Shown here piece by piece: positions 17,342 to 25,573 of a DNA stretch of 64,000 nucleotides. Location: assembly GCF_030316855.1 (NCBI RefSeq), contig NZ_JASZYR010000011.1:1-64000 (forward strand), written 5' to 3'. Source of the stretch: Variovorax sp. J22P240 (GTDB lineage Bacteria; Pseudomonadota; Gammaproteobacteria; Burkholderiales; Burkholderiaceae_C). The notes under the pieces were generated by a model, which searched no databases, was not told the origin of the DNA, and was given only the letters and a program-made list of their open reading frames with translations. Each line of letters starts with the position of its first letter. Positions within the stretch are counted from its first letter, which is position 1. Position numbers and translations under genes: made by a program.

Positions 17342-17994
17342 GGCGGCTCCAGACCCTGTGCGGAAGCGCCGGGCGCGTAGCCGAAAAGCGCCTCGAACTG
17401 GTCATCCTGCGGCAGGGCCTGGCTGGCCATGCCGAGCCCGCCTTCGGCCCTCGGATCGGTGAACCACAGCGACTGACCAACGACCGGCAATGCCAGCGCG
17501 GCCTCGCCGTCCTCGTCCAGGACCTGGTCGTTCTGGCTCGCGAACAACTGATGCAGCAGCACTTCGAAGCCGATGGCGTCCAGGTTCCTGTCCAGCCCCG
17601 CGCGCGCGGCCTGGATCGCCACGCCCCACCATTGCCGCACGTGGGCCAGCGCCTCGCCCTTGAGCTCGGAGCGCGGTGAGACGAGTTCCTGCGCCAGGGT
17701 GAAGGGAAAGTAGCGCCCCTCCCCGTCGACCGAGGGCATCAGCACGCCGACCCAGGACTGCCCGCCGATGACGCCATTGCCCAGCACGAAGCACCAGACC
17801 GGCGCTTCCAGATAGCGCTCGGTCCAGCCCTGGTGAATGACACGCAGGCGCGCCAGGCCGTTGCGCAGCCAGCGCTCCCAGACCTCGCGAAAGTCCTCGG
17901 GCAGGCGGCGATGCGCAAAGTCGCCCATGCCGGGCAGCTTGCCGAACCAGCCCGGCGCCGCGTCCGAAACGACAGGAGACGACTCGGCGCTCAC
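17338..17994 (-). CDS. tagF: TagF-like type VI secretion regulator
   Basis: A 218-residue protein of the TagF family, which represses type VI secretion after translation in Pseudomonas. The family signature near the start reads GWFGKLPGMGDFAHRRLP, followed by WERWLRNGLARLR, a tryptophan-rich core (APVWCFVLGNGVIGG, SWVGVLMPSVD) and GRYFPFTLAQEL. The GTG at 17994 was chosen because a GGAGG lies four bases upstream and the family homology begins soon after. It overlaps the kinase gene by four bases, so TagF, kinase and phosphatase are one translational unit. Confidence 0.88.
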   Translation of the reverse strand: MSAESSPVVSDAAPGWFGKLPGMGDFAHRRLPEDFREVWERWLRNGLARLRVIHQGWTERYLEAPVWCFVLGNGVIGGQSWVGVLMPSVDGEGRYFPFTLAQELVSPRSELKGEALAHVRQWWGVAIQAARAGLDRNLDAIGFEVLLHQLFASQNDQVLDEDGEAALALPVVGQSLWFTDPRAEGGLGMASQALPQDDQFEALFGYAPGASAQGLEPP

Positions 17995-18143
17995 GAGACC
18001 TCCGGACAAGCCAATGGAAACATCCAGTTTCCGGCGCTCGGATGCGCGCGCAAATCTGGCGAATGGCCTAGGACGCAGGACGCAAAGGGCGTAGGCCCGC
18101 ATGCTGCAAAGCAGCAAGTCAGCGCGAAGGCGAATCTCGAAGA

Positions 18144-19151
18144 TCAGCGGGCGCTGTTGCGCAACGCTGCAACCTGCTCGGCGTACTGACTCTCGACGCG
18201 TTGCAGCCGGGCCTCGCGCGCAGCCTCGTTCACCCACCGCGCATTCAGCGCACTCTGCCGGGCCAGCTGATATTCCAGATGGGCGGCCGGCAACAGGGCC
18301 TCGTTGCTCGCGGCGACGTAGCCGAAGGCCGCCCGCAAGGACTTCAGCGCCTCGCGCTCGCTGTCGGCGCGCGGCCCCGTGCCCTGCCCGTAACGCACCA
18401 GGAAGACCTGGGCCTTCTTCTGAACAGCGACCGGAACACCCTGCCGCACCACGATCTGCGCGGGAGGGGTAGGCGCGGACCGCCAGATGACCTGCAGCCG
18501 ATCAGCCTCGACCGGGAACTGCTGCCGAAAGCGCTCGAAGTCGGTGGTGTTGTTGGTCGCTACGTCCGCATCGCCATTCGCCACCGCCAGCGCCGTCACC
18601 TGATGGGTGCCGATGACCTCGCCGCGAAATCGCGTCTCCATCTCGATGCGATGGGGCAGGAAAAGCTGGACCTGCGGCAGGATGAAGCCCGACACCGATC
18701 GGCTGTCGCCGCGCGCCAGCCGCCATTGCTCCGGGCGGGCCAGCAAGGCTTCGAGGTTGTCGAGCGGACCGGTCTTGCGAACGAGGAGGACAGCGCGATG
18801 GTCAGCCTCGCCCGAGTGCCGCTTCACTTGGGCCAGCACGTTCATCCGCTGCCGGGACACGGCATCAAGCGCCATCTTGGCGGACAGGAGCGCCAGGTCG
18901 ACCTCGTTGCGCTGGATGGCCTGTTCGAGGGATTCGTAGCTTGTCACCGACAGCGCCGCGACCGGACGCCGCAGTGCGCGGCTCATGTCGTTGAGCAGCG
19001 GCGCCCACTTGTCGCGCGATTCGACGGCACCGCCGATGGGCAACACACCGAAGCGCAACGGGGCCTGCGGGGTGGCGTGGCTGCTGCTCTCGGCCGCGAC
19101 GGCCCGCCACCCTAGCGCCCCCGCGAGCACGACCAGCCGCCTTCTCACCAT
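18144..19151 (-). CDS. PhnD-like periplasmic binding protein (copy 1)
   Basis: A 335-residue exported protein of the phosphate/phosphite/phosphonate-binding (PhnD-like) fold. A short signal peptide ends near WRAVAAESS. The family core reads LRFGVLPIGGAVESRDKW, then ALSVTSYESLEQAIQRNEVD and ATNNTTDFERF. A charged C-terminal extension (NEAAREARLQRVESQYAEQV) could be helical. It starts four bases after its paralogue upstream, with which it shares long identical stretches. No ABC permease or ATPase is nearby, so it is probably a ligand sensor rather than a transporter subunit. Confidence 0.86.
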   Translation of the reverse strand: MVRRRLVVLAGALGWRAVAAESSSHATPQAPLRFGVLPIGGAVESRDKWAPLLNDMSRALRRPVAALSVTSYESLEQAIQRNEVDLALLSAKMALDAVSRQRMNVLAQVKRHSGEADHRAVLLVRKTGPLDNLEALLARPEQWRLARGDSRSVSGFILPQVQLFLPHRIEMETRFRGEVIGTHQVTALAVANGDADVATNNTTDFERFRQQFPVEADRLQVIWRSAPTPPAQIVVRQGVPVAVQKKAQVFLVRYGQGTGPRADSEREALKSLRAAFGYVAASNEALLPAAHLEYQLARQSALNARWVNEAAREARLQRVESQYAEQVAALRNSAR

Positions 19152-19155
19152 GGGC

Positions 19156-20187
19156 TCAAGGCGCGCCCTCGCGCAGCGCCGCCTGCTGGTCGGCGTAGAT
19201 GGTCTCGATGCGCTGGAGGCGGGCCTGCCGCGCCGCTTCGTTCACCCATTGCGAGGTCATCGCGCTTTGCCGCGCCAGCTGGTAGGCCAGCTTGGCCGCC
19301 GGCATCAGCGAGCTGTTGTCGGCCGGGACGAAGCCGGCCAGGTCGTGCAGCGACTTCAGCACGGCCCGCTCGGTATCGCCGCGCGGGCCCTTGCCACGGG
19401 CGTAGTCCACGAGGAAGGCCTGCACCTCCTTCTGGAAGGCGGGGCCGTAGTCGCGCCGCATCACGATCTGGGCATGCGGAATCACCTCGGATTCCCAAAT
19501 CACCTGGAGCCGGTCGGCCTCCGCAGGGAACTGGAGCCTGAAGCGTTCGAAATCGGCGGTGTTGTTGGTCGCCACGTCGGCCTCGCCATTGGCGACCGCC
19601 AGCGCTGTCACCTGGTGCGTGCCGACGAGTTCGCTGCGAAATCGCGTCTCCATGACGATGTGATTGGGCAGAAAGAGCTGCAACTGCGGCACGATGAAGC
19701 CCGACACCGAGCGGCTCTCGCCGCGCGCGAGGCGCCATTTCTCCGGCTCGGCGAGCAGGCTCTTCAATGAGCTGTACGGCCCCGTCTTGCGCGCCAGCAG
19801 CAGGGCGCGGTAGCCGGGCAGGCCGTCGTGGCGAGTGACTTGCGCCACCACTTTCATGCGCCGCAGCGTGACGGCGTCGAGCGCCATCTTGCCGGACAGG
19901 AAGGCCATGTCGACCTGGTCGCGCTGGATCGCCTGCTCGAGCGCTTCGTACGATGTGACCGAAAGCATGGTCACCGGACGGCCGACGGCGCGGCTCATGT
20001 CCGCGAGCAAAGGTTCCCAGTCGTTGCGGGATTCGAAAGCGCCGCCCAGCGGAAGAATGCCGAAGCGCAGGGTCCCGGCGCCAACCGCGCTGGAGGCCCC
20101 GCCCGCCTGCGCCGCTGCGAGCACCGGGCATCCCAGCAACAGCGCCAACGCGCCGCGCAACAGCAGGGCCCGCGCGCCACGCGCCAT
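19156..20187 (-). CDS. PhnD-like periplasmic binding protein (copy 2)
   Basis: A 343-residue paralogue of the next gene. The signal peptide is best from the ATG at 20187 (ALLLRGALALLLGCPVLAA, cleavage near AAAQAGG), but an in-frame ATG at 20262 is also possible. The core reads LRFGILPLGGAFESRNDW, SVTSYEALEQAIQRDQVDM, VSGFIVPQLQLFLPNH and ATNNTADFERFRLQFP. It is the first gene of an apparent five-gene operon (binding proteins, tagF, kinase, phosphatase) and is divergent from a hybrid histidine kinase. A PhnD-type domain is also the sensor part of TtrS-like kinases, which supports a sensing role. Confidence 0.86.
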   Translation of the reverse strand: MARGARALLLRGALALLLGCPVLAAAQAGGASSAVGAGTLRFGILPLGGAFESRNDWEPLLADMSRAVGRPVTMLSVTSYEALEQAIQRDQVDMAFLSGKMALDAVTLRRMKVVAQVTRHDGLPGYRALLLARKTGPYSSLKSLLAEPEKWRLARGESRSVSGFIVPQLQLFLPNHIVMETRFRSELVGTHQVTALAVANGEADVATNNTADFERFRLQFPAEADRLQVIWESEVIPHAQIVMRRDYGPAFQKEVQAFLVDYARGKGPRGDTERAVLKSLHDLAGFVPADNSSLMPAAKLAYQLARQSAMTSQWVNEAARQARLQRIETIYADQQAALREGAP

Positions 20188-20431
20188 CGCCCGCCAGCGG
20201 CCGGGCCGGATCGCGAGGGGGGCAAGGGAAGCGCCGGAAGCGCGGTGGACAGGAGCCAGCATCCTTTTGAAGCGCGTCTGCCAGGAGGCTTATTGGCCCA
20301 GGCTGGTCAAACGAGTACTGTCGAGAACACAATTAGAAACCAACTTCAACAATCGTCGTGTCATTTTTCTCGATTCATGGACCTCGGTCGGTAACGCACA
20401 GGCGGGCTCGTTGCCGGATCGTCCTGCGCTC

Positions 20432-22324
20432 ATGAACCGGCCCTTCCGCGCCCTTCGCCACCTGGTGCGTCTCACACTGGCGCAGCAGCTCGTCCTGCTG
20501 GCCCTCCTGCCGGCGATGGTGGCGACGCTGGGCACGATCGCCGTGCTCACGCGGCAGCACCTGGCGAACGTGACGGAACTCATGCGCGCCAACGCGCAGA
20601 CCGTGGCGCTGCAGGTGGCGACGGTGGCGCAATCCCAGATCCAGCACATGGACCGCCGGGCGCTGCAGCGCACCGCGCAGTCGGGCAGCTACCAGCCGCA
20701 CGTGCAGCAGGTGCAGATCTGGTCGGACGACGGCGAGATCGTCGCCAACTCGGAGACCATCGACCGGCAGCGCGGCGAGGGCCTGCAGGTGGTTGCGCCG
20801 ATCATCGGCGACGACGGCAAGCACACGGGCAAGGTGATGGTGGAGATGAGCCTCGACGCCGTGAGCAACGCCAAGAAAGCGGTCTGGTTCAACGTCGTGC
20901 TGGTTCTCTTCGCGAGCCTCGTGGGCGTCGGGCTGGCCGGCTGGTGGGCGGCACGGCGCATCAGCGCGCCGATCCGTGCATTGGGCGAAGCGGTCGACCG
21001 CCTCGGCGCCGGCGAAGACGCGCAGGTGAAGGTCCAGGGCACGGCCGAAGTGCGGCGCCTGCAGGACGGCTTCAACCAGGCGGCGCGTGCGCTGACGGAC
21101 AGCCGCAACCTGCTGGAAAGCCGCATCGTCCATGCCACCGCCGAACTCGCCAGCAAGAACCAGCAGCTCGAAGTCGCGAGCCAGGCCAAGACGCGGCTGC
21201 TGGCCGCCGCCAGCCACGACCTGCGGCAGCCGCTGCATGCGCTGACGCTGTTTTCGGACGGCCTCGCCAATGGCGAAACCGATCCGGCGCGCCTGCAGCG
21301 CATCGGCCACATACGCGAGTGCGTCGAATCGCTCGACCGGCTGTTCACCGAACTGCTCAACCTGTCGCAGCTCGATGCGGGCGTGCTGCAGCCGCAGTGG
21401 GCGGACTTCGCGCTCGACACCCTCTTCGACGAGATCAGCCGCAACTTCCGCGCGGTGGCCGAGCAGCAGAACCTGCGGCTGGTGGTGCGAAAGACCGACG
21501 CCTGGGTGCGCTGCGACTACGTGATGCTGTCGCGCATCCTGAACAACCTGGTGTCGAACTCGCTGCGCCACACCACCGAAGGTGGCGTACTGGTCGGCGC
21601 GCGGCGGCGCGGCAAGGGCATCCGGATCGACGTGTGGGACACCGGCGTCGGCATCGCGGCGCATCACCAGGCCCGGGTCTTCGAAGAGTTCTACCAGATC
21701 GAGCCGCACGGCCGCACGGGCGGCCGCGACGCACGCGGCATGGGCCTCGGCCTTGCCACGGTGCAGCGGCTGGCCGCGCTGCTGAACACCCGCGTCGACC
21801 TCAGCTCGCGGCTCCACAAGGGCACCTGCGTCCGCGTGACGGTGCGCGGCACCGAGCCCGTGATCGGCCTGCCGCCGCCGCCCATGACCCTGCCCGGCGC
21901 CCTCGTCGAAGACCACGGCAGCCTGCGTAACGTTCGCGTGCTGGTGATCGACGACGAGCGCACCATCCTCGAAGGGCTGCAGGTCGTGCTCACGAACTGG
22001 GGCGCCGAGGTGATGGCCGCGCAGACCCGCAGCGAGGCGCTGGCCCTTGCCGACGGCTGGAGCCGGCCGCCCGACGTGGTGGTCAGCGACTTGCTGCTGC
22101 AAGGCGGCGACAACGGCCTGGACGTGCTCGCGGCGCTGGAGCGCCATCCGAACGGCATTGGCCCCGGCACCGCGCGGTTGCTCGTGACCGGCGAGACCAA
22201 GCCCGACCGCCTGCGCGAAGTGGCGAGCGCCGGCGTATCGGTACTCTACAAACCGGTGTCGCCCAAGGTGCTGCGGCAGGCGATCCAGACGCAACTCGCC
22301 ACGGTCCGGGAGCCGGCCCTGTAG
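20432..22324 (+). CDS. Hybrid sensor histidine kinase (copy A)
   Basis: A 630-residue membrane kinase. Membrane spans lie at about 17-40 and 150-173, with a periplasmic sensor loop of about 110 residues between them. HAMP follows, then the phosphorylated histidine (about 262) in AAASHDLRQPLHALTLF, the N-box NNLVSNSLRHT, the ATP lid DTGVGI and GMGLGLATVQRL. A C-terminal receiver (VLVIDDERTILEGLQVVL, aspartate in VVVSDLLLQGG) ends the protein. It is divergent from the PhnD-like pair, which may present the ligand to its periplasmic loop. There is no DNA-binding domain, so output must go to another protein. Confidence 0.93.
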   Translation: MNRPFRALRHLVRLTLAQQLVLLALLPAMVATLGTIAVLTRQHLANVTELMRANAQTVALQVATVAQSQIQHMDRRALQRTAQSGSYQPHVQQVQIWSDDGEIVANSETIDRQRGEGLQVVAPIIGDDGKHTGKVMVEMSLDAVSNAKKAVWFNVVLVLFASLVGVGLAGWWAARRISAPIRALGEAVDRLGAGEDAQVKVQGTAEVRRLQDGFNQAARALTDSRNLLESRIVHATAELASKNQQLEVASQAKTRLLAAASHDLRQPLHALTLFSDGLANGETDPARLQRIGHIRECVESLDRLFTELLNLSQLDAGVLQPQWADFALDTLFDEISRNFRAVAEQQNLRLVVRKTDAWVRCDYVMLSRILNNLVSNSLRHTTEGGVLVGARRRGKGIRIDVWDTGVGIAAHHQARVFEEFYQIEPHGRTGGRDARGMGLGLATVQRLAALLNTRVDLSSRLHKGTCVRVTVRGTEPVIGLPPPPMTLPGALVEDHGSLRNVRVLVIDDERTILEGLQVVLTNWGAEVMAAQTRSEALALADGWSRPPDVVVSDLLLQGGDNGLDVLAALERHPNGIGPGTARLLVTGETKPDRLREVASAGVSVLYKPVSPKVLRQAIQTQLATVREPAL

Positions 22325-22472
22325 GGGATACGACGTCTGACATAGGCCGACAGGCTGCGGCTTCGGGCCCTCCCCCAACGGCGATGCGACCGCCCGCTTG
22401 CCGACATAAGCCCTCTGCCTTATCGCGCCCCGGGAGCCGCATCCGTACATTGGGTTCTGTCACCCACTGCGG

Positions 22473-23483
22473 ATGCAGTCCATGTTTGCCAATCGTTTCT
22501 CTCTACTGCTTCGAAGGCATTGCGCCACTGTGGCCATGGGCCTCGCCTGCGCAGTGCTGCCCGGCACCGGCGCAGCGGCGGCAGTGATCACGGTGCTCAT
22601 GGCCGACGAAAGCGCAGCCCACACGGAATTCGTTCGCCAGCTGCGCGAAACGCAGGAAGCGGGTAGCCGCGTGGAATTGATCCACCTGGTGGCGGGCCGG
22701 CCGGTCAGCGAGAGCGTAGAGGAAGACCACGCGGCGGCCGCCATGCGCACGCGCGGCGCCCGGGTCGCGCCGGCGGACATGCCCATCACGATGGCGGTCG
22801 GCGTGGATGCGGCACGGACCGCCATCGAGCGCCCCGGCCAGGACCCGCTGGTGCTCGCGATGCTGAGTCGCCTCGACTACGAAAGCCTCAAGGGCAACCC
22901 CGCCCTGCGGCGCCCGGACCGCTGGACCGGCGTGCTGCTGCGCGAGCCCGCCATGGCCGACCAGATCGCGTTGATCGACGCCGTGATGCCGCAACGGCGC
23001 CGGCTGGGCGTGGTGGCCACCACCGAATCGGAACCCATGGTGCGCGAACTGCAGCGCGCCGCCACTGGCTGGGACCTGCAGGTGGAATACGCGCCGGACG
23101 CGAAGGCGCTGGCCTCCGTGCTGCGGCGGCTGGTGCCGCGCAGCGATGCATTGATGGTGCTGCCCGACCTGATCGGCGACAGCCAACCCGCGACCCTGGC
23201 CGTGCTGCGCGCCGGCGCCAGCGCCGGGCTGCCGGTGTTCGGCACCAGCGACGGGCTGGTTCGCTCCGGCGGGCTTGCCGCGGCGGTTTCCACGCCGACG
23301 CAACTGGCCCAGCAGGCTCGGGTGCTCGGCCTGAAACTGGCCTCGAACTCCGCCGCGGGCGGCGTGCTGGTCGAGTGCGCGACCCCTTCGACGGTGCGGG
23401 TCAACCCCACGGTGGCGCGCGGCCTGGGCATGCGGCTGCCCGAGGAACGCGAACTCACGGAGCGGGTCACCGCCATCCGATGA
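22473..23483 (+). CDS. ABC_sub_bind-type periplasmic protein
   Basis: A 336-residue exported protein with a signal peptide (LACAVLPGTGAAAAV). The mature part resembles the ABC-transporter substrate-binding family PF04392: it begins ITVLMADESAAHTEFVRQL, has a hinge region MPQRRRLGVVATTESEPMV, then DALMVLPDLIGDS and GLPVFGTSDGLVRSGGLAA, and ends VRVNPTVARGLGMRLPEE. No permease or ATPase gene is adjacent. It lies between two hybrid kinase genes, 82 bases before the second, which suggests it feeds ligand information to a kinase. Confidence 0.83.
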   Translation: MQSMFANRFSLLLRRHCATVAMGLACAVLPGTGAAAAVITVLMADESAAHTEFVRQLRETQEAGSRVELIHLVAGRPVSESVEEDHAAAAMRTRGARVAPADMPITMAVGVDAARTAIERPGQDPLVLAMLSRLDYESLKGNPALRRPDRWTGVLLREPAMADQIALIDAVMPQRRRLGVVATTESEPMVRELQRAATGWDLQVEYAPDAKALASVLRRLVPRSDALMVLPDLIGDSQPATLAVLRAGASAGLPVFGTSDGLVRSGGLAAAVSTPTQLAQQARVLGLKLASNSAAGGVLVECATPSTVRVNPTVARGLGMRLPEERELTERVTAIR

Positions 23484-23510
23484 CCGCCGCGCAGGACCGC
23501 TCCAAGCAAG

Positions 23511-23560
23511 GTCGCACCCCCTCGGGGGGCTGCGAGGACACGAAGTGCCGAGCGTGGGGG
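23511..23560 (+). repeat. Partial copy of the GACACGAAGTG intergenic repeat
   Basis: Lies between the binding-protein gene and the second hybrid kinase. It contains a C-run/G-run pair (CACCCCCTCGGGGGG), then the conserved block GACACGAAGTG and a final GTGGGGG. The same order is found in the right half of the three longer repeats at 51934, 53896 and 55059. The left half (CCGCGGAACCGGC) is missing here. Confidence 0.65.
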
Positions 23561-23565
23561 CACCA

Positions 23566-25563
23566 ATGACAGCTCCGACACATCGCCTGATCGCACCTGC
23601 CGTTTCGGCCGTGCGACCATCCACGCCGCCGGTTGCCGCCGACGACCGCGCCCTCGTGGTCGACGGGAGCCTGCAGCGCGATCTGTTCCGGCTCGGCGTG
23701 GTGCCCTGCGCGGCGGTGGCGCTGGCGCTCACGGGCTGGTTCACGAACAGCCGGCTCGACACGCTCGAATCCGCCTTCGACGCCGAAGGCCAGGCCGTCG
23801 CACGCCAGGTGGCCGCGATGTCCGACCTGAGCCTCTATGCCGGCGACCTGCCCGCGCTGCAGAACGTCGCCAACGCAGCGCTGAGGGGCGGGCAGGTCAC
23901 GCGCGTCGAGATCAGCAACAGTGCCGGCGTCTACGTGACGGCCGGCCCGAAGACCGCACCGCTCGCGAAGCTGCGCATGTTCACCGCACCGGTCACGCTG
24001 CGCGAAGCCTCGCGCGCCTCGGCCTTCGCGCCGGTAGGCGCGACCGCGGCCGGCGAGACGCCGATCGGCCTGGTGCAGACCTTCCGCGACACCACAGCCT
24101 ACGATCGCGAACGTACGCGCTCGCTGATGGCCGGGATCGGCATCGCGATGATCGCCCTGCTGGTCGCCTGGGCCTGGGTTCGCCACACTGCACGCGCCGT
24201 CGCCCAGCCGCTGCGACGCATCTCGCGCGCCGTGGCCGCCCTGCAGGCGGGCCAGTTCGACGCGCGCTGCAACGTCGTCACGCTGGCCGGAGACGACGGA
24301 GACCCCGACCGCGGCGCACGGCGCGCCCAGCACGAGCTGGCGAACCTCGCGCACGACATCAACCGCCTGGCCGAGCGCCTGCAGCGCAACCGCCAGATCA
24401 GCGAGGAGCGGGTGTGCGAAGCCACAGCCGTCGCGTTGCAGCGCATGGCCGAGGCCGAGCAGGCCGCGTTGTCCCGCGCCCGCTTCCTGGCCGCCGCGAG
24501 CCACGACCTGCGCCAGCCGCTGCATGCCATGGGCCTCTTCATCGACGGCCTGCTGCCGACTGCCACGCCGGCGCAGCGCCCCGCCGTGCTGCGGCTGCAG
24601 GAGGCCACCGAGTTCATGACGCTGCTGCTCGACGACCTGCTGGAAATCTCGCGGCTCGATGCGCAGGTGCTGACGCCCACCATCGCGAGCGTGTCGCTGG
24701 CAACGGTGTTCGACCAGCTCGACGCGCAACACGCCGCGCCGGCGGCCGCCGCGCGCGTGCGCCTGATGTGGGAGGACCGCGGCCTGGCGGTTCGCACGGA
24801 TGCCGCGCTGCTCCTGCGCATCATCGGCAACCTGGTCAGCAACGCCATCCGCCATACGCCAGCCGACGGCACGGTGCTGGTGGCGGCGCGCCGAAGCAGC
24901 GGCTCCGTTCGCATCGAAGTGCGCGACAACGGTGTCGGCATCGCGCCCATCCACCAGGCGCGCATCTTCGAGGAGTTCTACCAGGTCGCGAACACCGAGC
25001 GCGATCGTCGCCAGGGCTTCGGACTCGGCCTCGCGATCTGCGCGCGCATCGCCACCCTGCTCGGCACGCGCATCACCCTTCGCTCGGCGCTGCAGGCGGG
25101 CAGCACCTTCGCGATCGAACTGCCGGCCGCCAACCCGCGCGAGGTGACGCCGCCCGCGCCGGAGCCGGTGGCGGCGGCGCCGCTGGCCGGCGTGCGCTGC
25201 CTCGTCGTCGATGACGATCCGGCGATCCTCCACGGCAGCCGTACCCTGCTCGAACAATGGGGCTGCCAGGTCGAATGCGCACCCAGCCGCGCGGAAGCGC
25301 TCGTCCGGCTCGGTGAAGCCGGCTCGCACTTCGACGTGGTGCTGTGCGACCTGCAACTGTCCGGTGACGATGACGGCATGGAGGTCATCGACGCCACGCG
25401 CCGGCTTCAGCCCGACGCGCTCGCCGTGCTGGTGTCGGGCGCCACCGGACCCGAGATCCTGCAGCGCCTGCGCCAGGGCGGTGTGATGCTGCTCACCAAG
25501 CCGGTCGCACCGGCCAAGCTGCGCGCACTGTTGTCGACGCGGCGGGTTGCGGTTCCGGCCTGA
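23566..25563 (+). CDS. Hybrid sensor histidine kinase (copy B)
   Basis: A 665-residue relative of the kinase at 20432 with the same plan: two membrane spans (about 44-60 and 187-206), a periplasmic loop, HAMP, the histidine motif AAASHDLRQPLHAMGLF, N-box GNLVSNAIRHT, lids DNGVGI and GFGLGLAICARIATLL, then a receiver (CLVVDDDPAILHGSRTLL with aspartate in VVLCDLQLSGDDDG). The N-terminus before the first span is long and proline-rich. The ATG at 23566 was chosen as the first start with sensible context after the repeat. It probably senses through the binding protein encoded just upstream. Confidence 0.92.
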   Translation: MTAPTHRLIAPAVSAVRPSTPPVAADDRALVVDGSLQRDLFRLGVVPCAAVALALTGWFTNSRLDTLESAFDAEGQAVARQVAAMSDLSLYAGDLPALQNVANAALRGGQVTRVEISNSAGVYVTAGPKTAPLAKLRMFTAPVTLREASRASAFAPVGATAAGETPIGLVQTFRDTTAYDRERTRSLMAGIGIAMIALLVAWAWVRHTARAVAQPLRRISRAVAALQAGQFDARCNVVTLAGDDGDPDRGARRAQHELANLAHDINRLAERLQRNRQISEERVCEATAVALQRMAEAEQAALSRARFLAAASHDLRQPLHAMGLFIDGLLPTATPAQRPAVLRLQEATEFMTLLLDDLLEISRLDAQVLTPTIASVSLATVFDQLDAQHAAPAAAARVRLMWEDRGLAVRTDAALLLRIIGNLVSNAIRHTPADGTVLVAARRSSGSVRIEVRDNGVGIAPIHQARIFEEFYQVANTERDRRQGFGLGLAICARIATLLGTRITLRSALQAGSTFAIELPAANPREVTPPAPEPVAAAPLAGVRCLVVDDDPAILHGSRTLLEQWGCQVECAPSRAEALVRLGEAGSHFDVVLCDLQLSGDDDGMEVIDATRRLQPDALAVLVSGATGPEILQRLRQGGVMLLTKPVAPAKLRALLSTRRVAVPA

Positions 25564-25573
25564 AGGGGCGTCT

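Noticed and set aside
10454..18000. A complete type VI secretion system.
   Set aside because: Only membrane-complex-like and regulatory parts are found. No sheath, tube, spike, baseplate or ClpV gene is seen in 64 kb.
18144..20187. A phosphonate ABC transporter.
   Set aside because: Two PhnD-like binding proteins occur with no permease, no ATPase and no phosphonate enzymes nearby.
22339..22412. Two near-identical 10-mers, GACATAGGCC and GACATAAGCC, before the binding-protein gene.
   Set aside because: One pair with one mismatch and 54 bases between is too little to call an operator.
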